Source of the DNA: Scatosoma sp045658805
Lineage (GTDB): Bacteria > Bacillota > Clostridia > Christensenellales > Borkfalkiaceae
DNA length: 18,325 nt
Direction: 5' to 3'
NCBI GenBank assembly: GCA_045658805.1
Contig: JAZOVQ010000019.1
Location: 1 to 18,325, forward strand
A program made the position numbers and the translations under genes. The notes beneath the pieces are model-generated. The model ran no database searches, was not told where the DNA came from, and was given only the letters and a program-made list of their open reading frames with translations. Below are positions 6,472 to 14,799 of the stretch, one piece after another; position 1 is the stretch's first letter, and every line of letters starts with the position of its first letter.

Positions 6472-8865
6472 ATGTCGAAGAAAAAAGTGTTTATGATTGG
6501 GAATGCGCATTTGGACCCTGCGTGGGTTTGGTCGTGGCAGGAGGGGTCTTGCGAATCCAAGGCCACCATTCGTTCCGCGTTGGATAGAATGCAGGAGTTT
6601 CCCGATTTCAAATTTGTATGCTCGTCCGCATCCGTTTACCAATGGGTAGAGGATTTTGACAGCGAAATGTTTGAAGAGATTAAAGCGAGAGTTGCAGAAG
6701 GGCGGTTTGTTATCGTCGGGGGGTGGAAAGTGCAACCCGATTGCAATTTACCCTCGGGGGAAAATTTTGCGCGTCAAAGCTTATATTCGCAACGCTATTT
6801 CAAGGAAAAGCTTGGCGCAACGGCGAAGGTGGGCTACAACGTAGACAGCTTTGGGCACAACGCTATGATGCCGCAAATTTTGCAAAAAAGCGGCATGCAA
6901 TATTACGTGTACATGCGTCCCATGGAATATGAAAAGAGCATGAAGGACAGCGTGTTTGCGTGGGAATCGCCCGACGGCTCCCGCGTGACGGCATTCCGTA
7001 TCCACGAAGCGTATTGTATCAATTTCCAAACGATGGAAGAATTGGAAAAATATTTGGACGATTGCGCGGCGGTTTACGGGGATACCGAATTTATGGGCTA
7101 TTACGGCGTGGGTAATCACGGCGGCGGTCCGACCATTAAAAACATTCAATTGATTAACGAATACAACGCCAAGCCCGACGGAAAATACGAGCTGATTATG
7201 GCGAAGCCTGAAGAATTTTTCGCTTTGTACGAAAGCAAATACGATTTGCCTGTTTTGAAAGAGGAATTACAGCACCACGCAAGCGGTTGTTACAGCGCCG
7301 TTTCCGAAGTGAAAACCTTAATGAGAAAAGGGGAAAACAAGCTGGCGGCGGCGGAAAAATTGCTTACGCTTACGCAGGTTTTGACGGGTAAAGCGTACGA
7401 TACCAAAGAAATTCAACGCGGTTGGGAAGACCTCAATTTCCTTGCGTTCCATGATATTATGGGCGGTTGTTGTATTAAAAAGGCGTACGACGATAGCTTG
7501 TACATGGGCTATGAAGCCATTTCGATAGCGGAAAAGGCGCTCAACAGCGCGGCGCAAACTTTGTCTTGGAAAATTGACACCACCAATACCGCATACGGCT
7601 TGCCTGTTATCGTGTTCAATCCCCACGCTTTTGACGTGGAAGAATTGGTGGAAATCAACAACAGCGCGCTGTCGGTAAAGGACGGCGAGGGCAAGGACGT
7701 GCCGTTTGTAAACGTGACGGGGGAAGCGTTGCCCGTTTTCAACCGCGATAACGCATTGTTCCGCGCCAAAGTGCCTGCGCTTGGGTACGCTACTTATTAT
7801 TTCGAGCCTACGGGCAGGTTTAACCGCGTGGACCGCGAAAAGCCCATGCCTGCGCTTATGAAAGAGGATATTGCGCTGGAAAACGAATGGGTAAAAGTAT
7901 GCTTTGACGAGCAGGGCGCAATTTCTTCCTTTACGGATAAGCGTACGGGAAAGGAAATCCTCAAAGGGGCGTCTAAAGCTGTGGTTATCGACGAAACGGA
8001 ACACGATACGTGGAGCCACGGCAGAAATTATTTCGACAAAGAAATTGGTGCATTTGCGTTTGTGAAAGCGGTGAAAATTGAAAGCAATCCCTTACGCGAA
8101 ACGGTGAAGATTGTTAGTGAATACGGCAATTCAACCTTGGCGCAATATTACACCTTGCAAGCAGGCGAGGACATGGTGCGCGTGCGCGTGAAGCTGAACT
8201 GGAATGAAAAGCACAAGATGCTGAAATTTGCTTTCCCTGTAAATTGCGACACGCCGACAAGCGTGTATGAAATTCCTTTCGGCACGTTGGAAAGACCTTG
8301 CAACGGCGAGGAAGAATCGGCGCAAACGTGGGCAATGGTCGGGGATAAAGACAACGGTTTGGCGGTGCTGAACGATAGTAAATATAGCTATTCCGTCAAA
8401 GATAACGTGATTGCGTTGACGGCAATCCGCAGCCCCATTTATTGCGACCATGGCTTAACGAGAACGGAAGAAAGCAATTACACCGACCAGGGTATACACG
8501 AATTTACGTATGCGCTTACGGCGGCGACGACGCAAAACAAAACGAGACTGTTTAAGGCGGCGGCAACACTGAATACGCCTTTGACCGTCGTGATGGAAAA
8601 TCACCACAAGGGCGTGTTGCCTACTCAATACGCAGGGCTGACGTTGAATGCGGATAACGTATTGATTTCGGCGTTTAAAAAGTCGGAAGACGGGCAGGGC
8701 TACGTGGTGCGCGCGTACGAATGCGAGGGGAAACCCACGCAGGCGGAAATGGATTGCGGTAACGTTGGACGTATCTCCGCTTCCTTTAAACCTTATGAAA
8801 TTAAAACCTTTTATTTGCGTGACGGCAGCGTGAAAGAAGTGCTGTTCACCGAATATGAAGCATAA
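6472..8865 (+). CDS. GH38 alpha-mannosidase, cytoplasmic
   Basis: Predicted zinc-dependent retaining alpha-mannosidase of 797 residues, without a signal peptide, so it should trim imported mannosides inside the cell. The N-terminal GH38 domain has the zinc-binding NAHLDPAW motif (H13, D15), the nucleophile motif GYNVDSFGHN (D125) and the later zinc ligand in FHDIMGG (H327). GNHGGGPT (214-221) is also typical of this group. A helical middle domain (about 260-345) and beta-sandwich C-terminal domains follow. An in-frame GTG at 6457 would add five residues, but ATG 6472 gives the usual N-terminus of this family (MSKKKVFMIGNAHLDP). Its Shine-Dalgarno is weak. It is the first gene of a two-gene operon with the peptidase lipoprotein. 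Linkage preference cannot be read from sequence; known bacterial GH38 enzymes act on alpha-1,3-mannosides or mannosylglycerate-type substrates. Confidence 0.93.
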   Translation: MSKKKVFMIGNAHLDPAWVWSWQEGSCESKATIRSALDRMQEFPDFKFVCSSASVYQWVEDFDSEMFEEIKARVAEGRFVIVGGWKVQPDCNLPSGENFARQSLYSQRYFKEKLGATAKVGYNVDSFGHNAMMPQILQKSGMQYYVYMRPMEYEKSMKDSVFAWESPDGSRVTAFRIHEAYCINFQTMEELEKYLDDCAAVYGDTEFMGYYGVGNHGGGPTIKNIQLINEYNAKPDGKYELIMAKPEEFFALYESKYDLPVLKEELQHHASGCYSAVSEVKTLMRKGENKLAAAEKLLTLTQVLTGKAYDTKEIQRGWEDLNFLAFHDIMGGCCIKKAYDDSLYMGYEAISIAEKALNSAAQTLSWKIDTTNTAYGLPVIVFNPHAFDVEELVEINNSALSVKDGEGKDVPFVNVTGEALPVFNRDNALFRAKVPALGYATYYFEPTGRFNRVDREKPMPALMKEDIALENEWVKVCFDEQGAISSFTDKRTGKEILKGASKAVVIDETEHDTWSHGRNYFDKEIGAFAFVKAVKIESNPLRETVKIVSEYGNSTLAQYYTLQAGEDMVRVRVKLNWNEKHKMLKFAFPVNCDTPTSVYEIPFGTLERPCNGEEESAQTWAMVGDKDNGLAVLNDSKYSYSVKDNVIALTAIRSPIYCDHGLTRTEESNYTDQGIHEFTYALTAATTQNKTRLFKAAATLNTPLTVVMENHHKGVLPTQYAGLTLNADNVLISAFKKSEDGQGYVVRAYECEGKPTQAEMDCGNVGRISASFKPYEIKTFYLRDGSVKEVLFTEYEA

Positions 8866-8887
8866 AAAATATCTAACGAGGCAAGAT

Positions 8888-11704
8888 ATGAAGAAACAAT
8901 TATTGGCATTATTAAGCGTTTTTGCTTTGTCGCTTTCCGTAGCGGCGTGCAATGAGGCAAGCAGCGAACAAAGCGTTGGGGATTCAGTTGAAAGTTCTCA
9001 ATCGTTCCCTCAAAACAGCGGAAACAACAATCAAAATTCTTCGTACAATCCCAATTTTCCCAACCCTCAACCTTGGGAAAGCGTAGAACAATCAGAACAA
9101 CCTGAAAAGTCCGAAAGCGAGGAGAACACCGAAAGCTCCGAAAGTTCGGAAAACGAGGAAAGCAGTGAAAGCTCCGAAAGTGTTGAAAGTTCGGGTGACG
9201 GCGAAGCGACGGATTATGAATATCAATCGTTTACGGCAAGCGAAAAGACGTTGTTGGAGCAATATTTAGGCGAGGTAATTCCTTTTGTTGCTAACGATGA
9301 ATATTATTTGGAAAGTTACGAAACCGATTATGAATACGGTGTGAACTTCTACACGTTCGGCAACACGCAAGCGGATTTCAATGCATACCTTGACGCCATT
9401 GAAAGTGCAGGGTATGCGTTTGTTGAAACGTACGTGGACGATACGTACGGCGACACATGGTATTATTATGAAAAGGGCGATCTCATGATCGACGTTGCTT
9501 ATTATATCTATGGCGTAATTGATTTGTACGCGTATTCTTGGTTGGACGGAGAAGATAGCAGTTCGGGCGGAGATTCCTCTTCGGCTGGTGACGTGGAATC
9601 GGATTTGCAAAGCTTGACCATTGCGCAATTCCTTTCGAAGAAAGACACCGTCAATTTCTATCAATTGACGGGTACGGTGGTGAATATTACCAACACGACG
9701 TACGGCAACTTTATCTTTGAGGATTCGACGGGCGAAGTGTTCGTTTGGGGCTTGTATCCCCACGAAGGCTCGACGGATAAATATGCGTTTAACAGTCTTG
9801 GGATTAGCGCAGGCGATACCATTACCATCGCGGGTAGATATAAAAATTATAACGGTACGGATGAGGTGGTAGACGCTTACTTCATTTCCAAAAATACCGG
9901 CGGCAGCCAAGGCGGTTCGGGTGACCAAGGCGGCGAAACGCATTTGTATACGGGCTTTACCAACAGCGAAAAAGCGTTGTTTGTACAATACATAGGCGAG
10001 GTAATTCCTTTCGTTGCCAACGATGAATATTACGTTGAGGGCTATTACGAAGAAACCGATTATGAACACGGTATGAACTTCTATACCTACGGCAACACGC
10101 AAGCGGAATTTAACGCATACCTTGACGTTATTGAAGGGGCGGGGTACGAGTTTATCGAAACGTACGTAGACGATACGTACGGCGACACTTGGTACTGGTA
10201 TGAAAAGGACGATATCGTTATCGACGTTACTTATTATATCTCCGAGTATACTGGCTCTGGCGTAATTGATTTGTTCGTATATTCCTCGCTGAGCACCGAT
10301 TTGGAAGACGGTGACGTTGGCGGTGACGTCGGTGGCGGTGACGTCGGTGGCGGTGACGTTGGCGGCGGCTCGAATGAGGACGTAATCACCAATGCCGGCA
10401 AGGGCTTGCCCACCTCGGCAAACGGCGTTTACGAAGTGGATTTCACTACGGCGACCAAAGTAAAAGACGTTACGGAACAATATTATTACTTGGATGGCTG
10501 TCCTACGACGGGCAACCCTGCGGTGTTGGTTATTCCTGTGGAATTTAGCGACGTTACGGCGGCAAGCAAGGGGTATACCATTGCAAACATTGAAAAGGCG
10601 TTTAACGGCGCTTCGGGTACTACGGATTATTATTCGGTAGACGAATATTTCAAAATTTCCAGCTATGGTCAATTGGATTTGGATATTACCGTTTTGGATT
10701 ACTGGTTCCGTCCTGCGAAATCGAGCAGCTATTATTTGAACGCGACGATGGATTATTACGGAACGGAAACGGCTATCGGCGACCAAATGATTATGGACGA
10801 AGCGTTGGCGGAATTGTCAAAGACGATGGACCTTAGCAAATTCGATTCGGATAACAACGGTATCATTGACGCGGTGGTGCTTATCAATACGTTGACGATT
10901 GACTTCAACGGGCACGATATGAACTGGGCGTATAGATATTGGAATATTTATACGGACGACGAGGATTATTATTACGAATACGACGGCGTTTCGGCAAACG
11001 ATTATCTTTGGGCTTCCTATCAATTCCTCTACGAGGACGCATACGGCTATGAAGACGAAACGGCGATGAACACCTACACCTTTATCCACGAATTTTCGCA
11101 CGTTTTGGGCGCGGACGATTATTACGATACTTCGTACAGCGGCGAAGCGCCTTTGGGCGGACGTGATCTTATGGATAACTCGAAAGGGGACCATAACCCG
11201 TACACCAAGTTCAACTACGGTTGGCTTACCTCTTCTCGCTTAATTGTAGCGGACGGCAGCGTGACTTTGACGTTGGAAGCGTTCTCGAAGAACGGCGATA
11301 CCATTATCATTGCCAACAACTGGGACGAAACGCTTGGCGTGTACCAAGAATATTACGTATTGACGTACTATACCAACGGCGGTTTGAATTTAGGCAACGG
11401 CGAGGGTATGTTTGCGGAAGACGGTATCGTTATGTACCACGTCAACGCTTCGCTTATCCAAGAAGCGTACGGCGAGGAAATCTATTACAACGTATACAAC
11501 AACAATACGGATCCCTCCGATTCCTATGGCACGAAGGACAACTTGATCGAATTCGAGGGCGACGGCGCGTCTGCTATCTACGTTGAAGGGGATACTTCGG
11601 ATAGCAATATCTACGACGACCAAGGCAACAAAATTTCTTACGTATTTACGGTGGACAGTATCGACGGCGACGTTGCGACGTTGACCTTTACCAAGAATGC
11701 ATAA
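8888..11704 (+). CDS. M6-type (InhA-like) metallopeptidase lipoprotein with duplicated novel domain
   Basis: Predicted surface lipoprotein of 938 residues that cleaves proteins outside the cell. ATG 8888 is chosen over ATG 8855 because CGAGG lies 6 bases before it and a lipoprotein signal starts there, with Cys21 after SVAA. A Ser/Glu-rich linker (about 22-111) follows. A ~105-residue domain occurs twice (about 112-218 and 353-467), sharing GEVIPFVANDEYY and ETYVDDTYGDTWY. Between the copies lies an OB-fold-like domain (about 239-336). A Gly-rich GDVGG linker (about 475-494) leads to the M6 peptidase domain (about 496-938). Its zinc site is HEFSHVLGADD (734-744), fitting HExxHxxGxxD with Asp744 as third ligand. 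The gene follows the mannosidase stop by 22 bases and has no visible promoter of its own, so it is probably cotranscribed. Confidence 0.88.
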   Translation: MKKQLLALLSVFALSLSVAACNEASSEQSVGDSVESSQSFPQNSGNNNQNSSYNPNFPNPQPWESVEQSEQPEKSESEENTESSESSENEESSESSESVESSGDGEATDYEYQSFTASEKTLLEQYLGEVIPFVANDEYYLESYETDYEYGVNFYTFGNTQADFNAYLDAIESAGYAFVETYVDDTYGDTWYYYEKGDLMIDVAYYIYGVIDLYAYSWLDGEDSSSGGDSSSAGDVESDLQSLTIAQFLSKKDTVNFYQLTGTVVNITNTTYGNFIFEDSTGEVFVWGLYPHEGSTDKYAFNSLGISAGDTITIAGRYKNYNGTDEVVDAYFISKNTGGSQGGSGDQGGETHLYTGFTNSEKALFVQYIGEVIPFVANDEYYVEGYYEETDYEHGMNFYTYGNTQAEFNAYLDVIEGAGYEFIETYVDDTYGDTWYWYEKDDIVIDVTYYISEYTGSGVIDLFVYSSLSTDLEDGDVGGDVGGGDVGGGDVGGGSNEDVITNAGKGLPTSANGVYEVDFTTATKVKDVTEQYYYLDGCPTTGNPAVLVIPVEFSDVTAASKGYTIANIEKAFNGASGTTDYYSVDEYFKISSYGQLDLDITVLDYWFRPAKSSSYYLNATMDYYGTETAIGDQMIMDEALAELSKTMDLSKFDSDNNGIIDAVVLINTLTIDFNGHDMNWAYRYWNIYTDDEDYYYEYDGVSANDYLWASYQFLYEDAYGYEDETAMNTYTFIHEFSHVLGADDYYDTSYSGEAPLGGRDLMDNSKGDHNPYTKFNYGWLTSSRLIVADGSVTLTLEAFSKNGDTIIIANNWDETLGVYQEYYVLTYYTNGGLNLGNGEGMFAEDGIVMYHVNASLIQEAYGEEIYYNVYNNNTDPSDSYGTKDNLIEFEGDGASAIYVEGDTSDSNIYDDQGNKISYVFTVDSIDGDVATLTFTKNA
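10310..10366 (+). repeat. In-frame 15-bp tandem repeat coding the Gly-rich linker
   Basis: One 12-bp unit (10310-10321) is followed by three 15-bp units at 10322, 10337 and 10352. They encode GDVG then GDVGG three times. Copy number could vary by slippage and would change linker length in steps of five residues. Confidence 0.85.
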
Positions 11705-11730
11705 TGAAAAAAACGTAATCAAAACAGACG

Positions 11731-11765
11731 TCGGCGGTTGGGCGAATACGCTCACCGCCGATTTT
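11731..11765 (+). terminator. Rho-independent terminator after the peptidase gene
   Basis: TCGGCGGT (11731-11738) pairs with ACCGCCGA (11754-11761), and an inner GCG/CGC pairing adds to the stem. Only four T follow, so strength is moderate. It ends the mannosidase-peptidase operon. Confidence 0.75.
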
Positions 11766-11832
11766 CCGTCTAAAAAGCGTTTTTTCTTGGGAAATAAATG
11801 CTTTGAGGGGGCGGAAATTTTAAATTTGGGGC

Positions 11833-11861
11833 TTGACAAGCCGACGGTTTAATGATAAAAT
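11833..11861 (+). promoter_or_regulatory. Sigma-A promoter of the GH106-like gene
   Basis: Perfect TTGACA (11833-11838), a 17-bp spacer, and TAAAAT (11856-11861). A second TATAAT lies at 11863-11868 but with a 24-bp spacer. A palindromic AAATTT pair (11815-11827) sits just upstream. The expected start is near 11868. Confidence 0.82.
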
Positions 11862-11915
11862 ATATAATAGGGAATTATGAGTATTTCCAAAAAACAAGGA
11901 ACAGGATTTAAGAAT

Positions 11916-14720
11916 ATGAAACAAACGGAAAGCAAGTATCAGTGTATACCTTTTTGGTCGTGGAATGACGAGCTGGATGAAGAGGGGCTTGTAAAGCAAG
12001 TTGAATGGATGCACGAACAGGGCGTCGGCGGCTTTTTCATGCACGCAAGAGGGGGCTTGAAGACGGAATATCTTGGAGAACAATGGTTTAAATGTATCGA
12101 AGCTTGCTCCAAAAAAGCGCAGGAATTGGGTATGGAAGCCTACGCTTACGATGAAAACGGTTGGCCTAGCGGTTTCGTTGGCGGTAAATTGTTGGACGAT
12201 ATTGAAAATCACGATAAATATTTGACGGCGGAATACGGTCCTTACGATAAAAACGCAATGGTTTCCTACGACGTTTCGGGGGATACCTTGCGCAGAGTAA
12301 CGGAAGGGGACAACTGTCTTAATATATACGAACATTACGCGGCGTCTACGGCGGATATTATGAACGGCGAAGTGGTCGATCAATTTATCGCGCATACGCA
12401 CGAAGAATATGCCAAGAGAGACACTTACGAATTAAAAGGGTTCTTCACGGACGAACCTCAATATTATCGTTGGGGTACGCCGTACAGCAAAGTGGTAAAG
12501 CCTTACTTCCAAGAAGTATACGGCGAAGATTTGTTGGACGGTATCGGCTTCCTTTTCGAGAAAAAGGAAGGGTACAGAGCGTTCCGTTATAAATATTGGA
12601 AAGCATTGCAGGCGTTAATGCTGGAAAATTTCGCGAAGAAAATTTACGATTGGTGCGACGAAAGAAATTATAAATTGACGGGGCATTACGTAGAAGAAAA
12701 CTTAATGGGCACGCAAATGTGGTGCTGCGGCGGTATCATGCCTTTCTACGAATATGAACATATCCCCGGAATCGACTGGTTGGGCAGAGGTATCGGCAGC
12801 AAAGAGCTTGCGGCAAAGCAGGTAGGCTCGGTTGCGCAACAGCTTGGCAAAAAGCAAATCATTTCCGAAACCTACGGTTGCTGCGGTTGGGACGTTACGC
12901 CTTTGGAATTGAAATGGATTGCGGAACACCAATACGTTGGCGGCGTAAACTTGATGTGCCAACACTTGCTTCCCTACACCGAACACGGTCAAAGAAAACG
13001 CGATTATCCCGCGCATTATTCGGATATTAACCCTTGGGTTAAGAAGAATTTTAGAGAATTTAACGATTACTTCTCGGTGCTTGGCAAGACGCTTGCGGAA
13101 AGTAACGAAAACGTAAACGTGGGCATTTTGCACCCTATCCGCAGTACGTATTTCGAATATGATCGTCGCAGAGATGATGATCATTGGTGCGTAAGAGAGC
13201 TGGATATGGCATTCTTGGATCTTATTGAAGATTTCGGCGCGAAGCAAATTCCTCACCATTATTTGGATGAAACCTTGCTTGCAAAATACGGTAAGGTAGA
13301 GGGTAAAAAGCTCGTGCTTGGCAACTGCGCGTACGAATACGTAGTGTTGCCGAAAATGTACACGATGGATAAGACGACGGAAGCGTTACTCCGCGAATTT
13401 GTTAAGGTTGGCGGTAAGGTATGGCTTTCGGATGCGAAACCCGAATATCTTGAAGGTGAAAAATTCGATTATGATTATCTCGTTAGCAACGTAACGCTTG
13501 CGGACATTCAAAAGGCGGAAGCGGTTGCAGAAGAAAGCGATATCATTCGTACGGCGTACAGAACGGCGGATAGCGGCGAGAAATTTATCTACGCTATGAA
13601 CCGCGGCGGCGCAACCACGTTGAAGTTTAACTTGAAAGAAGGTCAATGCTTCAAGGCATACGACATTTTGAAGGACGAATATTACAACTTGCCTGCCGAA
13701 GTGCATTTTGACGAATGGCAATCCTATCTTCTCTACATTGTAGAGGGCGAAGGGGAAGCACAAAAGGCATTGAAGCCCTTGACGCTCGGCAAGAAATTCA
13801 CGGTGACGAACACCCCTGACAACTATCTCACTTTGGACTTTGTGAAATATTCGGAAGACGGTGTAAATTACAGCGATTCTATCCACCACATGGGCGTGTT
13901 CAACGAAATGCTTGAAAAGAGATACAAGGGCAAATTGTATCTTAAATACGAATTCACGGTGGAAGATATCCCCGAAAAATGCGTATTGCTTGCGGAAGAC
14001 ACCAACACCGTTTGGGTAGAATTCAACGGCGAAAAGGTGGAAAAGAAGGGCGTTTACGAAGTGGAAAAATACACCTACGTATACGACCTTGCAGGCAAAA
14101 TCAAGAAGGGTAAAAACGAAGTGGTTATCCTCATTGATTATTTCCAAAGCGAACAAGTTTACTATGCATTGTTCGGTGAAAACGTAACCGAAAGCTTGAA
14201 GAACTGTTTGGCATACGATACGGACATTGAAGCGGTATACCTTATGGGTAGCTTTGGTGTTGCTGGCGATTTCAAGGCTGGCAAGTCGGACAAAATTGTC
14301 ATCGGCGACAACTTCCGTTTGGTAGCGCAAAAGAAAGAAATTACCGATTTGGTAGAAGAGGGGTATCCTTTCTTCGCAGGGGATATTTGCCTCAAGCAAA
14401 CGGTAAACGTAGAGGACACGAACAGCGAATTGTTCATTGACGATCGTTTCCAAATGATAGAAGTGAAAGTAAATGGTCAATACGCAGGCAAAATGATGTT
14501 CTCCAAGCGTTTGGATTTGTCTAACTATCTCGTGAAAGGCGACAATGAAATTGAGCTTATTTTGACGGTGGGCAACCGTAACTTGTACGGTCCTTTCCAC
14601 ACGAAAGAACAAGAAAACTTCAGCGTTGGTCCTTACACGTTTGAAAGAATGGGCTCGTGGAAGAACGGCAAGAGCTCGCTTTTGTACGACGGTTACGCGT
14701 TTGTAAAGACGATCGTTTAA
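11916..14720 (+). CDS. GH106-like glycoside hydrolase (alpha-L-rhamnosidase type)
   Basis: Predicted intracellular glycosidase of 934 residues without a signal peptide. The N-terminal part matches the GH106-type barrel pattern: PFWSWND (12-18), GVGGFFMHARGG (36-47), AYDENGWPSG, then TDEP with Glu180 and ISET with Glu318. The 138-residue spacing of these two Glu is close to that of the acid/base pair I recall for the GH106 enzyme BT0986, so they are good catalytic candidates. Beta-sandwich, GH2-like sugar-binding regions follow in the C-terminal third. ATG 11916 is preferred over ATG 11877: the predicted transcript starts near 11868, so the upstream ATG would have almost no leader, while ACAGGA lies 9 bases before 11916. 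It has its own promoter and ends before a terminator. GH106 members remove alpha-L-rhamnose from plant or bacterial polysaccharides; related unclassified families exist, so the substrate is uncertain. Confidence 0.78.
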   Translation: MKQTESKYQCIPFWSWNDELDEEGLVKQVEWMHEQGVGGFFMHARGGLKTEYLGEQWFKCIEACSKKAQELGMEAYAYDENGWPSGFVGGKLLDDIENHDKYLTAEYGPYDKNAMVSYDVSGDTLRRVTEGDNCLNIYEHYAASTADIMNGEVVDQFIAHTHEEYAKRDTYELKGFFTDEPQYYRWGTPYSKVVKPYFQEVYGEDLLDGIGFLFEKKEGYRAFRYKYWKALQALMLENFAKKIYDWCDERNYKLTGHYVEENLMGTQMWCCGGIMPFYEYEHIPGIDWLGRGIGSKELAAKQVGSVAQQLGKKQIISETYGCCGWDVTPLELKWIAEHQYVGGVNLMCQHLLPYTEHGQRKRDYPAHYSDINPWVKKNFREFNDYFSVLGKTLAESNENVNVGILHPIRSTYFEYDRRRDDDHWCVRELDMAFLDLIEDFGAKQIPHHYLDETLLAKYGKVEGKKLVLGNCAYEYVVLPKMYTMDKTTEALLREFVKVGGKVWLSDAKPEYLEGEKFDYDYLVSNVTLADIQKAEAVAEESDIIRTAYRTADSGEKFIYAMNRGGATTLKFNLKEGQCFKAYDILKDEYYNLPAEVHFDEWQSYLLYIVEGEGEAQKALKPLTLGKKFTVTNTPDNYLTLDFVKYSEDGVNYSDSIHHMGVFNEMLEKRYKGKLYLKYEFTVEDIPEKCVLLAEDTNTVWVEFNGEKVEKKGVYEVEKYTYVYDLAGKIKKGKNEVVILIDYFQSEQVYYALFGENVTESLKNCLAYDTDIEAVYLMGSFGVAGDFKAGKSDKIVIGDNFRLVAQKKEITDLVEEGYPFFAGDICLKQTVNVEDTNSELFIDDRFQMIEVKVNGQYAGKMMFSKRLDLSNYLVKGDNEIELILTVGNRNLYGPFHTKEQENFSVGPYTFERMGSWKNGKSSLLYDGYAFVKTIV

Positions 14721-14744
14721 TAGCACAAAACAAAAGAAGATACG

Positions 14745-14772
14745 AAAATGCGGTGCCCTGCGCCGCATTTTT
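14745..14772 (+). terminator. Rho-independent terminator between GH106-like and aminotransferase genes
   Basis: A 9-bp perfect stem AAAATGCGG (14745-14753) with CCGCATTTT (14763-14771) has a 9-base loop and ends in five T. Its T-tract runs into the TTGACA box of the next promoter, and the next start codon is only 18 bases away. Confidence 0.82.
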
Positions 14773-14799
14773 GACAATGAGGTTTGATATATGTACAAT
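14771..14799 (+). promoter_or_regulatory. Promoter overlapping the aminotransferase start codon
   Basis: Perfect TTGACA (14771-14776), a 17-bp spacer, and TACAAT (14794-14799). The -10 box lies inside the reading frame, after ATG 14791. The expected start of transcription, near 14806, coincides with the second in-frame ATG, which would give a leaderless message. It could instead be a chance match, with the gene read through from upstream. Confidence 0.55.

Noticed and set aside
8855..8887. Upstream ATG for the M6 lipoprotein, overlapping the mannosidase stop
   Set aside because: It would put 11 charged residues before a standard lipoprotein signal, and the ribosome site fits ATG 8888 instead.
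9266..10786. A 506-codon open frame on the minus strand
   Set aside because: It lies opposite the M6 lipoprotein gene, repeats in parallel with that gene's duplicated domain, has no ribosome site and codes a low-quality Arg/Val/Ile-rich product. It is a codon-bias shadow.
13386..14798. A 470-codon open frame on the minus strand
   Set aside because: It is opposite the GH106-like gene, crosses the terminator at 14745-14772, and shows no domain or start signals.
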